Shown here: piece after piece, positions 8,981 through 18,011 of the stretch
Layout: every line of letters starts with the position of its first letter
Numbering within the stretch: the stretch's first letter is position 1
Assembly (NCBI GenBank): GCA_019233755.1
Contig: JAFAMD010000015.1
Span: 45,158 to 109,157 of the forward strand
DNA length: 64,000 nt
From: Acidobacteriaceae bacterium
GTDB lineage: Bacteria > Acidobacteriota > Terriglobia > Bryobacterales > Bryobacteraceae
Reading direction: 5' to 3'
Position numbers and translations under genes: made by a program
The notes under the pieces: model-generated
The model's database searches: none
Told to the model about the DNA's origin: nothing
The model's input: the letters and a program-made list of their open reading frames with translations, nothing else

Positions 8981-11125
8981 GTGGTTTCTTACAAACGTGT
9001 TTTTCGTGGCATTTCGCACGGAATTGCGCTGGCTGGCTTGACCTTTTTCGGCTTTGGCTCGATCGTCCTGGCCGGCGCCGATCCTTCCGCTTACGTGCGA
9101 GTAAGTCAGGTCGGCTATGAAGCGGGCAACACTCCTTTTCGCGCCTATCTGATGTCGACGGACGTGGAGCCGGGCGCCACGTTCAGAGTAGTCAACTCCC
9201 ACGGCAACGCAGTCTATTCAGCCGCGGCAGGCCCGCTCCTCGGTACCTGGAGCAACAGCAAGAGCTTGACGTACCAGGTTTATGCACTGGACTTCAATGC
9301 TCCCGAAGGCGACACCTACACAATCTCGGTTTCCGGCCCGGTGCCGACTACTTCTCCCCGATTTGCGGTTGGCCGTCCGGCTGTGCTTTACCCCGGGTTG
9401 CTTCTCAACACCAGGTTCTTTTATGAAAGCGAGCGCGACGGACCGGACTACATTCGCAATGCATTGCGCACCGCGCCCGGGCATCTGAACGATGAGCAGG
9501 CCAAGGTTTACCTGACTCCGCCTCTGGATGACAACGACCTGATTGCCACCTCTTCCGCGCCGCTTGCGGCGACCGGCGCAGTGATCGATGGCTCCGGCGG
9601 GTGGTGGGACGCGGGCGACTACATGAAGTATGTCGAGACCACCAGCTACACGGTTGCGCTTCAGGAGATAGGCATTCGGGATTTCCCAAACCAATTAGGA
9701 CCAGGCGCGCCGCTGAATCCGCCTTCCCCGCCAGCTTCGATTTCTTACGCAGGGAACGCCGCGGGCTCCCCCTCCAGCTCAGACTTTACGAGCGAAGCTC
9801 AATTCGGCATCGAGTTCCTGATGAAAATGTGGGACGACAAATCGCGGACCCTTTACTATCAGGTGGGAAACAGCCAGGATTGGGTCAATTACTCCTTCTT
9901 GAGCGATTACGACATCTGGCGTCTGCCTCAGGCGGATGATGACTGGGACGGTTGCAGCTCTGATGCGACCTACATTTGCCACCGGCCGGCATTTGTTGCG
10001 GGACCGGCCGGGTCAAAAATCAGCCCAAACCTGGCGGGCCGTCTCGCAGCGGACTTTGCGGTTTGCTATCAGCTCAATCGAGAGCGCGAGCCCGGTCTGG
10101 CGCACCAGTGCTTGCAAAATGCAGAAGACATCTTCGAACTCGGGGATACTTCGCTGGCGGACCCGGCTAATTCGGTCGGCGCCGGCACGTGCACATCCGG
10201 CTGCCTGCTGACGATCATTCCATTTGACGGCTACCCGGAAACTGTGTGGGACGACGATATGGAACTCGGCGCAGCCGAATTGTACTTCGCCCTGTGGTCC
10301 GCTCAGAAACGAGGCGACGTACCGGCCGGCCTGCCGCATAGCGATCCAAGTTACTACCTCAAGCAAGCCGCGCAGTTCGCGCAGAACTATATCACCAGGA
10401 TCTATAACACCGGCAATACCGATACGCTGAACCTCTATGACGTAAGCGGTCTGGCTCACTTCGAACTGTACCAGGCGCTCGCTCTTGCCGGAAGCCCGAC
10501 CGGTCTGGCGGTTACACGGGCCGGCATTCGGGAGCAATTGCTCAAACAGGTGGGCGACGCAATCAGCCAGGCGAAAAACGATACCTGGGGCTTCGGCGAT
10601 GCGTGGAACGCCGACACCACCTCGCACGGCGGAGGACTCTCCGTGATGGCGAGTGAGGCCTATTACCTGACACATGTTCACGAGTATGAGGTCTACTCGC
10701 AAAGATGGATGGCGAACGTCCTGGGCGCCAACGCGTGGGGATCTTCCTTTATCGTCGGCGATGGGTCGGCGACGTTTCCGAATTGCATCCAGCACCAGGT
10801 CGCGAACCTCGCAGGGGCATTGGATGGCACCTCAAACGGAACGCCGGTGCTGTGGGGCGCCGTTTCTGAAGGACCGGCGAGGGCCGCTACTTCAGGAATT
10901 GTCTCGGGCATGATTCTGTGTCCGGCAAACGGGGCCGATGCATTCAAGATCTTCAATGGCAATAGCGGCGCGTACAACGCAGATAATGTTGCGGTGTACC
11001 AGGACAATATGCAGTCCTACAGTACAACTGAGCCTGCCATCGACCTGACCGCCACCTCGTTTCTGATGTGGGCATGGCGGTTGGCTGGCGCTCCCGTTGA
11101 ATGGTGGGAAGCACTAAGGCGTTGA
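8981..11125 (+). CDS. Secreted glycoside hydrolase family 9 protein
   Basis: About 714 residues. GTG at 8981 is preferred because GGAGG sits at 8971-8975; a GTG at 8975 overlaps that site. A signal peptide (about 35 residues, ending near VLAGA) is followed by an Ig-like CelD N-terminal domain (VRVSQVGYEAGNTPFRAYL). The GH9 barrel starts near residue 120 with FFYESERDGPDY and GGWWDAGDYMKYV. The aspartates of DAGD correspond to the catalytic base region of GH9. The family contains endoglucanases and exo-glucosaminidases; specificity cannot be told. A possible -10 (TATACT) lies at 8924. The 3' end overlaps the oxyR gene by 12 bp. Confidence 0.87.
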   Translation: MVSYKRVFRGISHGIALAGLTFFGFGSIVLAGADPSAYVRVSQVGYEAGNTPFRAYLMSTDVEPGATFRVVNSHGNAVYSAAAGPLLGTWSNSKSLTYQVYALDFNAPEGDTYTISVSGPVPTTSPRFAVGRPAVLYPGLLLNTRFFYESERDGPDYIRNALRTAPGHLNDEQAKVYLTPPLDDNDLIATSSAPLAATGAVIDGSGGWWDAGDYMKYVETTSYTVALQEIGIRDFPNQLGPGAPLNPPSPPASISYAGNAAGSPSSSDFTSEAQFGIEFLMKMWDDKSRTLYYQVGNSQDWVNYSFLSDYDIWRLPQADDDWDGCSSDATYICHRPAFVAGPAGSKISPNLAGRLAADFAVCYQLNREREPGLAHQCLQNAEDIFELGDTSLADPANSVGAGTCTSGCLLTIIPFDGYPETVWDDDMELGAAELYFALWSAQKRGDVPAGLPHSDPSYYLKQAAQFAQNYITRIYNTGNTDTLNLYDVSGLAHFELYQALALAGSPTGLAVTRAGIREQLLKQVGDAISQAKNDTWGFGDAWNADTTSHGGGLSVMASEAYYLTHVHEYEVYSQRWMANVLGANAWGSSFIVGDGSATFPNCIQHQVANLAGALDGTSNGTPVLWGAVSEGPARAATSGIVSGMILCPANGADAFKIFNGNSGAYNADNVAVYQDNMQSYSTTEPAIDLTATSFLMWAWRLAGAPVEWWEALRR

Positions 11126-12004
11126 ACGCCAAGCGCGCGACGTTTCGCGGAGCCATTGAATGAAGGCTTTCTGCGCAGTGCCGGCGGCATGCCGCCTGAC
11201 GCGCACATAGCCGATTCTGCGGTGGGCCTCTCGCTCCAACGGTAAGAACACGCAAGGCGCATCGGCGGTTACCGCCATATGCGGTACAAGCGACACGCCG
11301 AAGCCTGCGCCCACGAGCGGCAGAATGCTCGAGAACTGGTTTGTCTCGAAGATGGACACGAAGTTCGTTTGCGACCGGCTGCAAATGGTCAAAGCATTGT
11401 CTCGGAAACAATGCCCTTCTTTAAGCAGCAGCAAACGTTCGTCATTGAGTGCCGGGAGACTGACTTGCCGTGCGGAGGCGAGACGATGTTTCTTGCAGAC
11501 CGCGACGTAGATCGTTTCGCGAAACAGATCGCTGCAGACAAGATCGGGATTATGCAGTGGCGGGCTGACCACAGCGAGGTCCAATTCGCCCGCCTGCAGC
11601 AGTTCGACCAGTTTCGGCGTGATCTCTTCTACCAGGCGGAGGTCGACGTCCGGGAACTTCTGCGCGAAATCGCCGATTTGCGGCGCCAGGAAGTACGGCG
11701 TAACGGTCGGGATGCATCCCACCGCCAGCCTGCCGGCCACGCCGCGCCGGAGCGATTCCACCGCCGTCTTCGCGTTGTTCAGTTGGCGCAGAATCTCGGT
11801 TGCCTGCGGAAGCAGGGCGCGTCCTGCTTCGGTTAACTGCACGCCGCGCCCGAGACGGTCAAATAGCTTCGCGCCGAGACTTTGTTCCAGGCGGGAGATC
11901 TGCTGGGAAAGCGACGGTTGTGCTACCCGTTCCTGCTCGGCCGCTTTCGTGAAACTTCGCGTCCGGGCGACTGCGCAGAAATAACGGAGCTGATGGATTT
12001 CCAC
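11114..12004 (-). CDS. oxyR: Hydrogen peroxide sensor OxyR (LysR family)
   Basis: 296 residues. The LysR helix-turn-helix is at residues 1-60 (FTKAAEQERVAQPSLSQQISRLE), followed by a linker helix and a periplasmic-binding-like effector domain. The stretch KEGHCFRDNALTIC places cysteines at 199 and 208, the same numbers as the redox pair of Escherichia coli OxyR, and the surrounding GHCxRDxA is the OxyR signature. It diverges from a catalase gene with an OxyR-type site between them, the classical oxyR-katA arrangement. The gene appears intact although its target gene is broken. Confidence 0.9.
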   Translation of the reverse strand: MEIHQLRYFCAVARTRSFTKAAEQERVAQPSLSQQISRLEQSLGAKLFDRLGRGVQLTEAGRALLPQATEILRQLNNAKTAVESLRRGVAGRLAVGCIPTVTPYFLAPQIGDFAQKFPDVDLRLVEEITPKLVELLQAGELDLAVVSPPLHNPDLVCSDLFRETIYVAVCKKHRLASARQVSLPALNDERLLLLKEGHCFRDNALTICSRSQTNFVSIFETNQFSSILPLVGAGFGVSLVPHMAVTADAPCVFLPLEREAHRRIGYVRVRRHAAGTAQKAFIQWLRETSRAWRSTP

Positions 12005-12015
12005 GGTTCCTGCCT

Positions 12016-12052
12016 ATAGACAAATCCTATCGCAGCCATAAGGCTCTGACCC
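12016..12052. promoter_or_regulatory. OxyR binding site candidate
   Basis: ATAG-N7-CTAT at 12016-12030 matches the OxyR half-site consensus exactly. Seven bases later follows ATAA (12038-12041), keeping the N7 spacing of the tetrameric site; the fourth element (12049-12052) is not conserved. The site lies 12 bases from the oxyR start and about 65 bases before the catalase start, suitable for both autoregulation and activation. Confidence 0.7.
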
Positions 12053-12116
12053 TAGGATCGGGCCTTCAGCCGGCATACATTCGAGGGAGGGAAGACCACA
12101 AAAGGAGACGCTTTTG

Positions 12117-12293
12117 ATGCCGACAGAAGAACCAGTACGCAAACAGTGCCCGGTGATGACAACGAATTCGGGCCGTCCGGTTGGTGACAATCAAAACTCC
12201 GTCACGGTGGGCCCGCGGGGCCCGGTGCTGATGGAAGACTATCTACTTTTCGAAAAGATCGGCTGGAGCGGGAACGCCTCACCCATGGCATAA
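12117..12293 (+). pseudogene. katA: Catalase, 5' fragment (codons 1-48, then foreign tail)
   Basis: ATG at 12117 with AAAGGAGA at 12101-12108. Residues 1-48 read as the start of a clade-3 heme catalase: [20 protein letters not shown] and [10 protein letters not shown]. Homology stops after the ATC codon at 12258-12260; ten unrelated codons and a TAA (12291-12293) follow. The continuation ([17 protein letters not shown]) is found in frame at 16643. The fragment lacks the distal histidine, the heme site and all of the barrel, so it has no activity by itself. Confidence 0.85.
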
Positions 12294-12419
12294 ACGCGCG
12301 ACACTGCCACCTGGCGGCAACCACATTGCCGCGGTCGGCTTGGACAGCAAGCGGCTGGTGCTCGATGATCGAGTTCCGGCGGGCGGGCGCGGCGCAATCC
12401 CAAGTAGAAGGAGAAGACA

Positions 12420-13430
12420 ATGAATTCTAAACTAAGCGCAGTTCTTGACATCACTCGTGGCGTGAAACCATCGCATTCGTTTGACGCCTTCGCAGCCCTG
12501 GCTTCCGACCAGCCGCTGACCTACGAACCCGTAGATGCGGGCGAGGTCGAAACGGCGGTGACTCACGAATCGGGCCATGCTGGCATGGTCAGGGGCGGAT
12601 TCGACCTCTCGAATCAGGTCGCGGTCGTCACTGGCGGCGGCCGTGGAATCGGTCGCGAGATCGCTCTTGCACTTGCCGCCGCAGGGACATCGGTCGCCGT
12701 GACAGCACGTTCGGCCGATCAGGTTCAGACAACAGCCGACATGATCACCGTCGCGGGTGGCCGTGCCATGGCTGTGCCCGTCGACGTGACGGACGAGACG
12801 GGTGTGCAACAAGCGATCGCCTCGATACAAGACAGCCTCGGAGCGGTGACGCTCCTGGTCAACAATGCCGGCGTGGGAGGACCGATTGGCCCGACCTGGG
12901 AGGTAAACGCCACGGAATGGTGGCGAACGATGGAAGTTAACCTTCGCGGCGTTCTTCTCTGGACGAATGCTGTACTGCCAGGCATGGTGGCACATCGTCG
13001 CGGACGAATCGTCAACATCGCCAGCAATGCAGGCGCGTATCGCTGGCCCAACGTATCCGGGTATTCAGTTTCTAAAACCGCAGTGATCAAGTTCACCGAA
13101 AACCTCGCGCTGGAGCTACGGAATAAGGGGATCGCGGTGTTTGCGGTTCATCCTGGTATTGTCGCCATAGGGTTAACGGAGTTGGCCCTAAATAACGAGT
13201 CTTCACCCGACTCTCCAGCCGGCAAAGTCGCAGCCTGGTTCCGTGAGGAAATCGCCGCAGGACGCGACCTTCCGCCGGAGCGCATCACCAGACTAGTCGT
13301 CGAACTCGCCAGCGGTCTTGGTGATGTTCTCAGTGGGCGGTACATAGACGCGCACGATGATCTGACGGAATTGCTGGCGCGCGCTGACCAGATCTTCGAA
13401 GGCGACCTGTACACGCTACGGGTCCGATGA
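12420..13430 (+). CDS. Short-chain dehydrogenase/reductase with N-terminal extension
   Basis: 336 residues. The SDR fold starts at about residue 60 with the dinucleotide motif VTGGGRGIGREIA. It then shows NNAG, a catalytic Ser region (IVNIASNAG) and the YSVSK active-site motif. The C-terminus (ASGLGDVLSGRYIDAHDD) resembles oxidoreductases of lipid or polyketide-like metabolism. Residues 1-60 are extra. Part of that segment (AFAALASDQPLTYEPVDAGE) faintly resembles the first strands of a zinc alcohol dehydrogenase, which would make this a chimera; that is only an impression. A good RBS (AGAAGGAG) precedes the ATG. First gene of the inserted cassette. Confidence 0.8.
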   Translation: MNSKLSAVLDITRGVKPSHSFDAFAALASDQPLTYEPVDAGEVETAVTHESGHAGMVRGGFDLSNQVAVVTGGGRGIGREIALALAAAGTSVAVTARSADQVQTTADMITVAGGRAMAVPVDVTDETGVQQAIASIQDSLGAVTLLVNNAGVGGPIGPTWEVNATEWWRTMEVNLRGVLLWTNAVLPGMVAHRRGRIVNIASNAGAYRWPNVSGYSVSKTAVIKFTENLALELRNKGIAVFAVHPGIVAIGLTELALNNESSPDSPAGKVAAWFREEIAAGRDLPPERITRLVVELASGLGDVLSGRYIDAHDDLTELLARADQIFEGDLYTLRVR

Positions 13431-13488
13431 TGTCGCGCGCCAGAAACACGGAATAGAAAGAAGCATTAGAAATTTCGAAGGAGAACAT

Positions 13489-15387
13489 ATGAACCAGGTT
13501 GAGCGCATCGCGATGACCAGCGCAACCGCACGTAGTGCAATCGAAGCCGGTGGGCTCGACCGATTGCTGCCCTCATGGTCAATTCATGGCGCATTGTCAG
13601 CAGCCGCAGCGTGTTCGCCCAATAAGGCCGCCATTCGGTTCCTTAGAACTGGTAAACCCGGCGAGGAAGCCGAGACTACCACCTATCACGAATTTTTAAA
13701 CAGCATAGAACGGGCGGCAGGTCTTTTTCAAGAAGCTTCAGATGGACCCGCCGTAGTGTCTGTGCTGGCTCCGCTGCTTCCGGAGGCGATCATCGCGATG
13801 TGGGGAGCCGCGATTGCCGGTGTATGCAATCCGATCAACCCATTCCTTGAGACGCGGCATATAGCTTCGATCATGAACGCGGCACGGAGTACCGTGTTGG
13901 TGACGTGCACGGATGCAGAGGGGGCCGGCGCGTGGAACTGCGCGGAAGAATTGGTCGCCGCCGTCCCGACCCTCCGTAGAATGTTCGTCATCCATCGGCC
14001 GGCGAACCGCGCGCAAGCGGAAGATTTTACCAACGCGCTTCGGCTTCACTCCCGCCGGACCTTCGAATCCGCCGGCATGGACGATCCTAATCGAGTCTGC
14101 GCCTACTTCCATACGGGCGGCACGACGTCGGCGCCAAAGTTAGTGCAGCATACCCAACGCGGGCAACTGCTGAATGCGTGGATTAGCGCGTCGATGCTTG
14201 GACCGGAGCAAGATGAAATTATAGGACTGGGGATGCCAAATTTCCATGTGGCTGGCGCGATCATAATGAGCCTGCGCGCTCTGATCATGGGCCAAACTTT
14301 GCTGATCCTCACGTCAGGGGGATTTCGCAATCCTGAGGTGGTAGCGAATTTCTGGGAGATCGCGCGATCGAACCGGATCACCTCGGTCGCTGCGGTACCA
14401 ACGTCGTATGCGGCGATCTCGGCGGCTAAAGGCGCCGCGTCGGACGGGCATTGCATTCGCACGTTTTCCACGGGTGGTGGCGCAATGCCGCGCGATCTCG
14501 CCCGTGCCTTTGAGGAGCGGTTTGGCGTTGTTCTCAAGGAACTCTGGGGGATGACCGAATTCCAAGGAATCTTGTCGTCGAACCCGTATGGATTGACGCG
14601 TCCGCGAATTGGTTCCGTGGGTTTGCCGAATCCGTTTCACAAAGTGAAAGTTGTACTACTCGAGAACGGCCGCTATCAACGAGAATGCGCGAACGGGGAA
14701 AAGGGAACACTCGTCGTTTCCGGGCCATGCATGACGCCCGGTTATTTGGGCATCGATCCAAGTGACGGCTTGCTTGTGCGAGATATGCCTGGCCAGGAGG
14801 GCTGGCTCAACACCGGCGACTTGGGCGCGTTAGACCCGGACGGCTATGTTTGGATTTATGGACGCGAGAAGGATGTGATCATTCGCGGTGGGCACAACCT
14901 GGACCCTGGAATGGTGGAGGAGGTATTGAATCGTCATCCCTCCGTTCAGGTCGCTGCCGTAGTAGGGCAACCTGACCCTATGAAAGGAGAACTTCCCATC
15001 GCCTACGTCCAGTTGAAGAACGAAGCGAAGGTCAGCGCGGAGGAGTTGCTCGCGCTGTGCGCGAAGGAGGTACCGGAGCGGGCCGCAGTGCCTGCCCAGG
15101 TGGTGATCCTTGACCAAATGCCCGTCACCGCCGTGGGTAAGATCTTTAAGCCGCCACTTCGGCTGGACGCAATGGTGCGGGTAGCGCAGCAGACTGTGGC
15201 TTCGGTATTGGGTACGGGGTCGGGCGTTAAGGTGGAGGCCGTGGAAACCACAGCTCGCCCCACAATAATCCTTCGATTGCCGCTTGGACTCGCTACGGAG
15301 TCTTGCGAAAAAGCGCTTCAGCAGGCGTTTGCCGGCTATTTGTTCGAAACACGGATTGTTTTAGAGGAAACGGCTCAAGCAGCCTAA
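13489..15387 (+). CDS. Acyl-adenylate ligase (AMP-dependent synthetase)
   Basis: 632 residues of the ANL superfamily. Motifs in order: FHTGGTTSAPK (A3 P-loop, about residue 206), WGMTEF (A5), NTGDLG (A7), GREKDVIIRGGHNLDP (A8) and a C-terminal AVGKIFKP with the catalytic lysine. Members activate a carboxylate to an acyl-AMP and usually transfer it to CoA. The closest general type is acyl-CoA synthetase; the substrate is not deducible. About 70 residues follow the A10 lysine, beyond the usual end. The RBS GAAGGAG is ideal. With the flanking SDRs it suggests a short pathway on a fatty or aromatic acid. Confidence 0.87.
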   Translation: MNQVERIAMTSATARSAIEAGGLDRLLPSWSIHGALSAAAACSPNKAAIRFLRTGKPGEEAETTTYHEFLNSIERAAGLFQEASDGPAVVSVLAPLLPEAIIAMWGAAIAGVCNPINPFLETRHIASIMNAARSTVLVTCTDAEGAGAWNCAEELVAAVPTLRRMFVIHRPANRAQAEDFTNALRLHSRRTFESAGMDDPNRVCAYFHTGGTTSAPKLVQHTQRGQLLNAWISASMLGPEQDEIIGLGMPNFHVAGAIIMSLRALIMGQTLLILTSGGFRNPEVVANFWEIARSNRITSVAAVPTSYAAISAAKGAASDGHCIRTFSTGGGAMPRDLARAFEERFGVVLKELWGMTEFQGILSSNPYGLTRPRIGSVGLPNPFHKVKVVLLENGRYQRECANGEKGTLVVSGPCMTPGYLGIDPSDGLLVRDMPGQEGWLNTGDLGALDPDGYVWIYGREKDVIIRGGHNLDPGMVEEVLNRHPSVQVAAVVGQPDPMKGELPIAYVQLKNEAKVSAEELLALCAKEVPERAAVPAQVVILDQMPVTAVGKIFKPPLRLDAMVRVAQQTVASVLGTGSGVKVEAVETTARPTIILRLPLGLATESCEKALQQAFAGYLFETRIVLEETAQAA

Positions 15388-15422
15388 CCGAGCGTGCTGT
15401 TCACGCGAAAGGAGGCTCGCAA

Positions 15423-15545
15423 ATGACGGGCAAAGTCGCAACAGCGCTGCAGTATGCGGCCGGGGCAGCGCTGGGACTCCTGATTGACATTGCTGTCGTT
15501 CTGGTTGTGCTGTACGGTACAACGCCAACTGGATGGGGTCACTAA
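15423..15545 (+). CDS. Small membrane protein, 40 residues
   Basis: MTGKVATALQ followed by one strongly hydrophobic segment (about residues 11-31) and a short polar end. It has a near-perfect Shine-Dalgarno (AAAGGAGG, 15408-15415) seven bases before the ATG, better than many long genes here, and sits 35 bases after the ligase stop. No homology recognised. It could be a real small protein of the cassette or the surviving start of a decayed membrane gene. Confidence 0.5.
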   Translation: MTGKVATALQYAAGAALGLLIDIAVVLVVLYGTTPTGWGH

Positions 15546-15549
15546 ACGC

Positions 15550-15786
15550 AAAGTGTTCGAAAGTGCAAGTCGCCGCGGCGCGGAATTCGCTTCAACCCCG
15601 ATTGTCTCGCTCACGCCGAGCGCAATGCAGGGGCACCGCGAGCGCGCCATTTCCGTGGGTTTCACCGGCTATAGCAGCGAGCCAATCCGCTTGGAGGTAC
15701 TACGCAGAGAAGTGGAGCGCCTGCTTAATCTCGCGGGAGCACATTCGGAAAAGTCGTTACCGCGCTTGCCTTTGTTTGACGGCTGA
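15550..15786 (+). pseudogene. Response-regulator receiver domain fragment
   Basis: The frame encodes TPIVSLTPSAMQG followed by GFTGYSSEPIRLEVLRREV (15595-15729). This matches the last third of a hybrid-kinase/CheY receiver (beta4, Thr region, beta5 with K-P-I, alpha5). The conserved lysine before P-I is Glu here, and the phospho-acceptor half is absent. It has no own start or RBS. A relic within the inserted block. Confidence 0.55.
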
Positions 15787-15818
15787 AACAGGTTGCCGCA
15801 ATTGCAGAAGAGGAAGCG

Positions 15819-16592
15819 ATGTATCGATACAAAGATGGAAGACTGAAAAACAAATGTGCTCTTGTGATCGGGGCAACGAGCGGAATCGGCCAAACTTGTG
15901 CCGAGATGTTTGCAGAGCTGGGTGCCCGCGTCATAGTGACCGGCCGTCGAGTGGTTGAAGGTGAAGCTGTGGCACGGAACATAGTTGCCGCGGGAGGGGA
16001 TGCGGCTTTCCTGCAATGCGATGTGACCAAGCCAGAGCCGGTTGCAGAAACCGTCCGGCTGGCTGTCGACCGTCTGGGAAGGCTCGATATCCTGCTTAAT
16101 AACGCTGGAGGCTCGAGCAGCGCCGACGGCCTCGTGACAACCGGCTCTCTAGACGAATTCTGGGAAAAAATGCGGGTTGATTGCTTCGGCACATTTCTCA
16201 CCCTTCGCTTCGCTATTCCCGAGATGGTCAAGTCGGGAGGAGGATCTGTCATCAACATGGTTTCGATAGCGGGTTTCGGGAACTTGACCGGCGGACGATC
16301 TGCGTATGCTTCCTCGAAGGCGGCCGTTATGAATTTGACGCGAAGCACAGCGCACGCTTTTGCAAAAGATCGAATTCGGGTCAACGCCATCGCGCCTGCT
16401 GGCGTTGGTACCGAGCGAATCAGGAAGATGTTGATGGATCGACCGGAGGCCATCGCCGCCTTGGCGACTCAGCAGTTCGGTCTGATCGAACCCGAGGATA
16501 TTGCGCACGCAGCAGTCTTCCTGGCATCGGACGAGTCTCGCATGATCACCGGCCACGTACTTCCCGTGGATGCAGGGGCATTCGCTGATTGA
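15819..16592 (+). CDS. Short-chain dehydrogenase/reductase
   Basis: 257 residues, classical [12 protein letters not shown] nucleotide motif at about residue 18, NNAGG, VSIAGF, YASSK active site with Tyr and Lys, and the C-terminal [21 protein letters not shown]. The last pattern is typical of FabG-like and Gluconobacter-type dehydrogenases. The RBS GAGGAAG precedes the ATG. It is the last complete gene of the insertion and ends 50 bases before the catalase sequence resumes. Substrate unknown; the neighbouring ligase suggests an acyl or keto intermediate. Confidence 0.85.
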   Translation: MYRYKDGRLKNKCALVIGATSGIGQTCAEMFAELGARVIVTGRRVVEGEAVARNIVAAGGDAAFLQCDVTKPEPVAETVRLAVDRLGRLDILLNNAGGSSSADGLVTTGSLDEFWEKMRVDCFGTFLTLRFAIPEMVKSGGGSVINMVSIAGFGNLTGGRSAYASSKAAVMNLTRSTAHAFAKDRIRVNAIAPAGVGTERIRKMLMDRPEAIAALATQQFGLIEPEDIAHAAVFLASDESRMITGHVLPVDAGAFAD

Positions 16593-16642
16593 TCAGAACG
16601 GCGCTGGCGAGTTTATTTACTGTCGTTTCCACCGGACCTTTG

Positions 16643-17988
16643 GCCGCCTTCAATCGCGAACGGATTCCGGAGCGCGTGGTGCACGCCAAGGGCGCCGGTG
16701 CATACGGGATGTTCACCGTCACGCAAGACATTACCAGGTACACGACAGCCAAATTATTCAGCGAGATCGGCAAGCAGACCGAGGTGCTGGCCCGTTTCTC
16801 GACCGTAGCCGGAGAAAAAGGTTCAGCCGACACCGCGCGCGATCCGCGCGGATTTGCCCTTAAGTTTTACACCGAAGAAGGCAATTGGGACATGGTGGGC
16901 AACAATACGCCCATCTTCTTCATACGCGACCCGCTGAAATTCAGTGATTTCTTCACTCCCAGAAGCGCGCGCCGCAGACCAACCTGAGGTCGCCTACCAT
17001 GATGTGGGATTTCTGGTCGCTCTCGCCGGAGTCGCTGCATCAGGTCACAATTCTCTTCTCAGACCGCGGCATCCCGGATGGCTATCGCTTCATGAACGGC
17101 TATTCGAGCCATACTTACAGTCTGATTAACGCCAGCAATGAGCGCTTCTATGTGAAGTGGCATTTCAAGAGCATGCAGGGCATCAGAAACCTGAGCGTGG
17201 AGAGGGCCGATGAGCTCGCGGGCGTGGACAGCGACTATGCAACTCGCGACCTGTTCGAAGCGATCGAGCGGAAGGAATGCCCGAAGTGGCGCGTTTGTGC
17301 GCAGATCATGCCGGAAGCGGACGCGGCGAGTTACAAAGTAAATCCTTTCGACCTGACCAAGGTGTGGCCGCATAAGGACTACCCGCTCATCGAGGTCGGT
17401 GTGATGGAGCTGAACCGCAATCCGAAGAACTATTTTGCGGAGATCGAGCAGGCTGCCTTCTCGCCGGTCAACACCGTCCCGGGCATGGGCTATTCGCCGG
17501 ACAAGATGCTGCAGGGCCGCCTGGTCAGCTATCCGGACGCGCATCGTTACCGGCTGGGAGTCAACTTCGAAGCGCTTCCGGTGAACCGCCCGAAGTGCCC
17601 GGTGCACAGCTACAACCGCGATGGCTCTATGCGCTTCGACGATAACGGCGGCGATGCTCCCAACTATGAGCCGAACAGCTTCGGCGGTCCGGCTGAAGAT
17701 CATCGCTACCGCGAGATGCGCTACACGGTTTCGGGTGAAATCGGCCGCTATGATCATCGCGAAGGCAACGACGTTTACACGCAGGCAGGCAACCTCTTCC
17801 GGTTGCTTAAGACGGACGAGAAGGCGCGCCTGATCAGGAACATCGTCGGTGCGATGAAGACGGTTCCGGAACGCATCCAGCGGCTGCAGATCAGCCATTT
17901 TATGAAGGCTGATCCCGCCTATGGCCGCGGCGTTGCCGAGGGACTCGGGCTCACCGTGGAAGAGCCTGATTTGGTAAGCGCGAAATAG
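16643..17988 (+). pseudogene. katA: Catalase, distal part with a one-base frameshift
   Basis: From 16643 the sequence continues a clade-3 heme catalase: [20 protein letters not shown] with the distal His, [20 protein letters not shown] and [14 protein letters not shown] with the distal Asn. Near 16951 the frame shifts: one base is missing relative to the family pattern (F-I-H-S-Q-K-R). A stop results at 16985-16987, while the other frame runs on from [13 protein letters not shown] to 17988. That second part holds the proximal heme ligand Tyr (RLVSYPDAHRYRLG). Counting the 48 codons at 12117 the protein would have been about 496 residues, normal for small-subunit catalases. The open frame 16999-17988 might be mis-annotated as a whole catalase. 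Confidence 0.85.
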
Positions 17989-18011
17989 GCTGCAACTCAT
18001 TTCGCGCACCT

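Larger units (their letters stand above)
12261..16642 (+). mobile_element. 4.4-kb insertion block interrupting the catalase gene
   Basis: The joint is exact at codon level: catalase codon 48 ends at 12260 and codon 49 begins at 16643. The block carries SDR, acyl-adenylate ligase, small membrane ORF, receiver-domain fragment and second SDR, all on the plus strand. I see no transposase, no inverted repeats at the ends and no target duplication beyond a possible single G, so the mechanism is unknown (illegitimate recombination, decayed island, or a chimeric assembly). The first 126 bases after the catalase fragment's stop (12294-12419) hold no recognisable gene. Confidence 0.65.

Noticed and set aside
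12261..16642. Classical insertion sequence or composite transposon
   Set aside because: No transposase, terminal inverted repeats or target duplication could be found.
16999..17988. Intact short catalase gene
   Set aside because: It begins in mid-domain, lacks the distal His and Asn, and the missing part is upstream in another frame.
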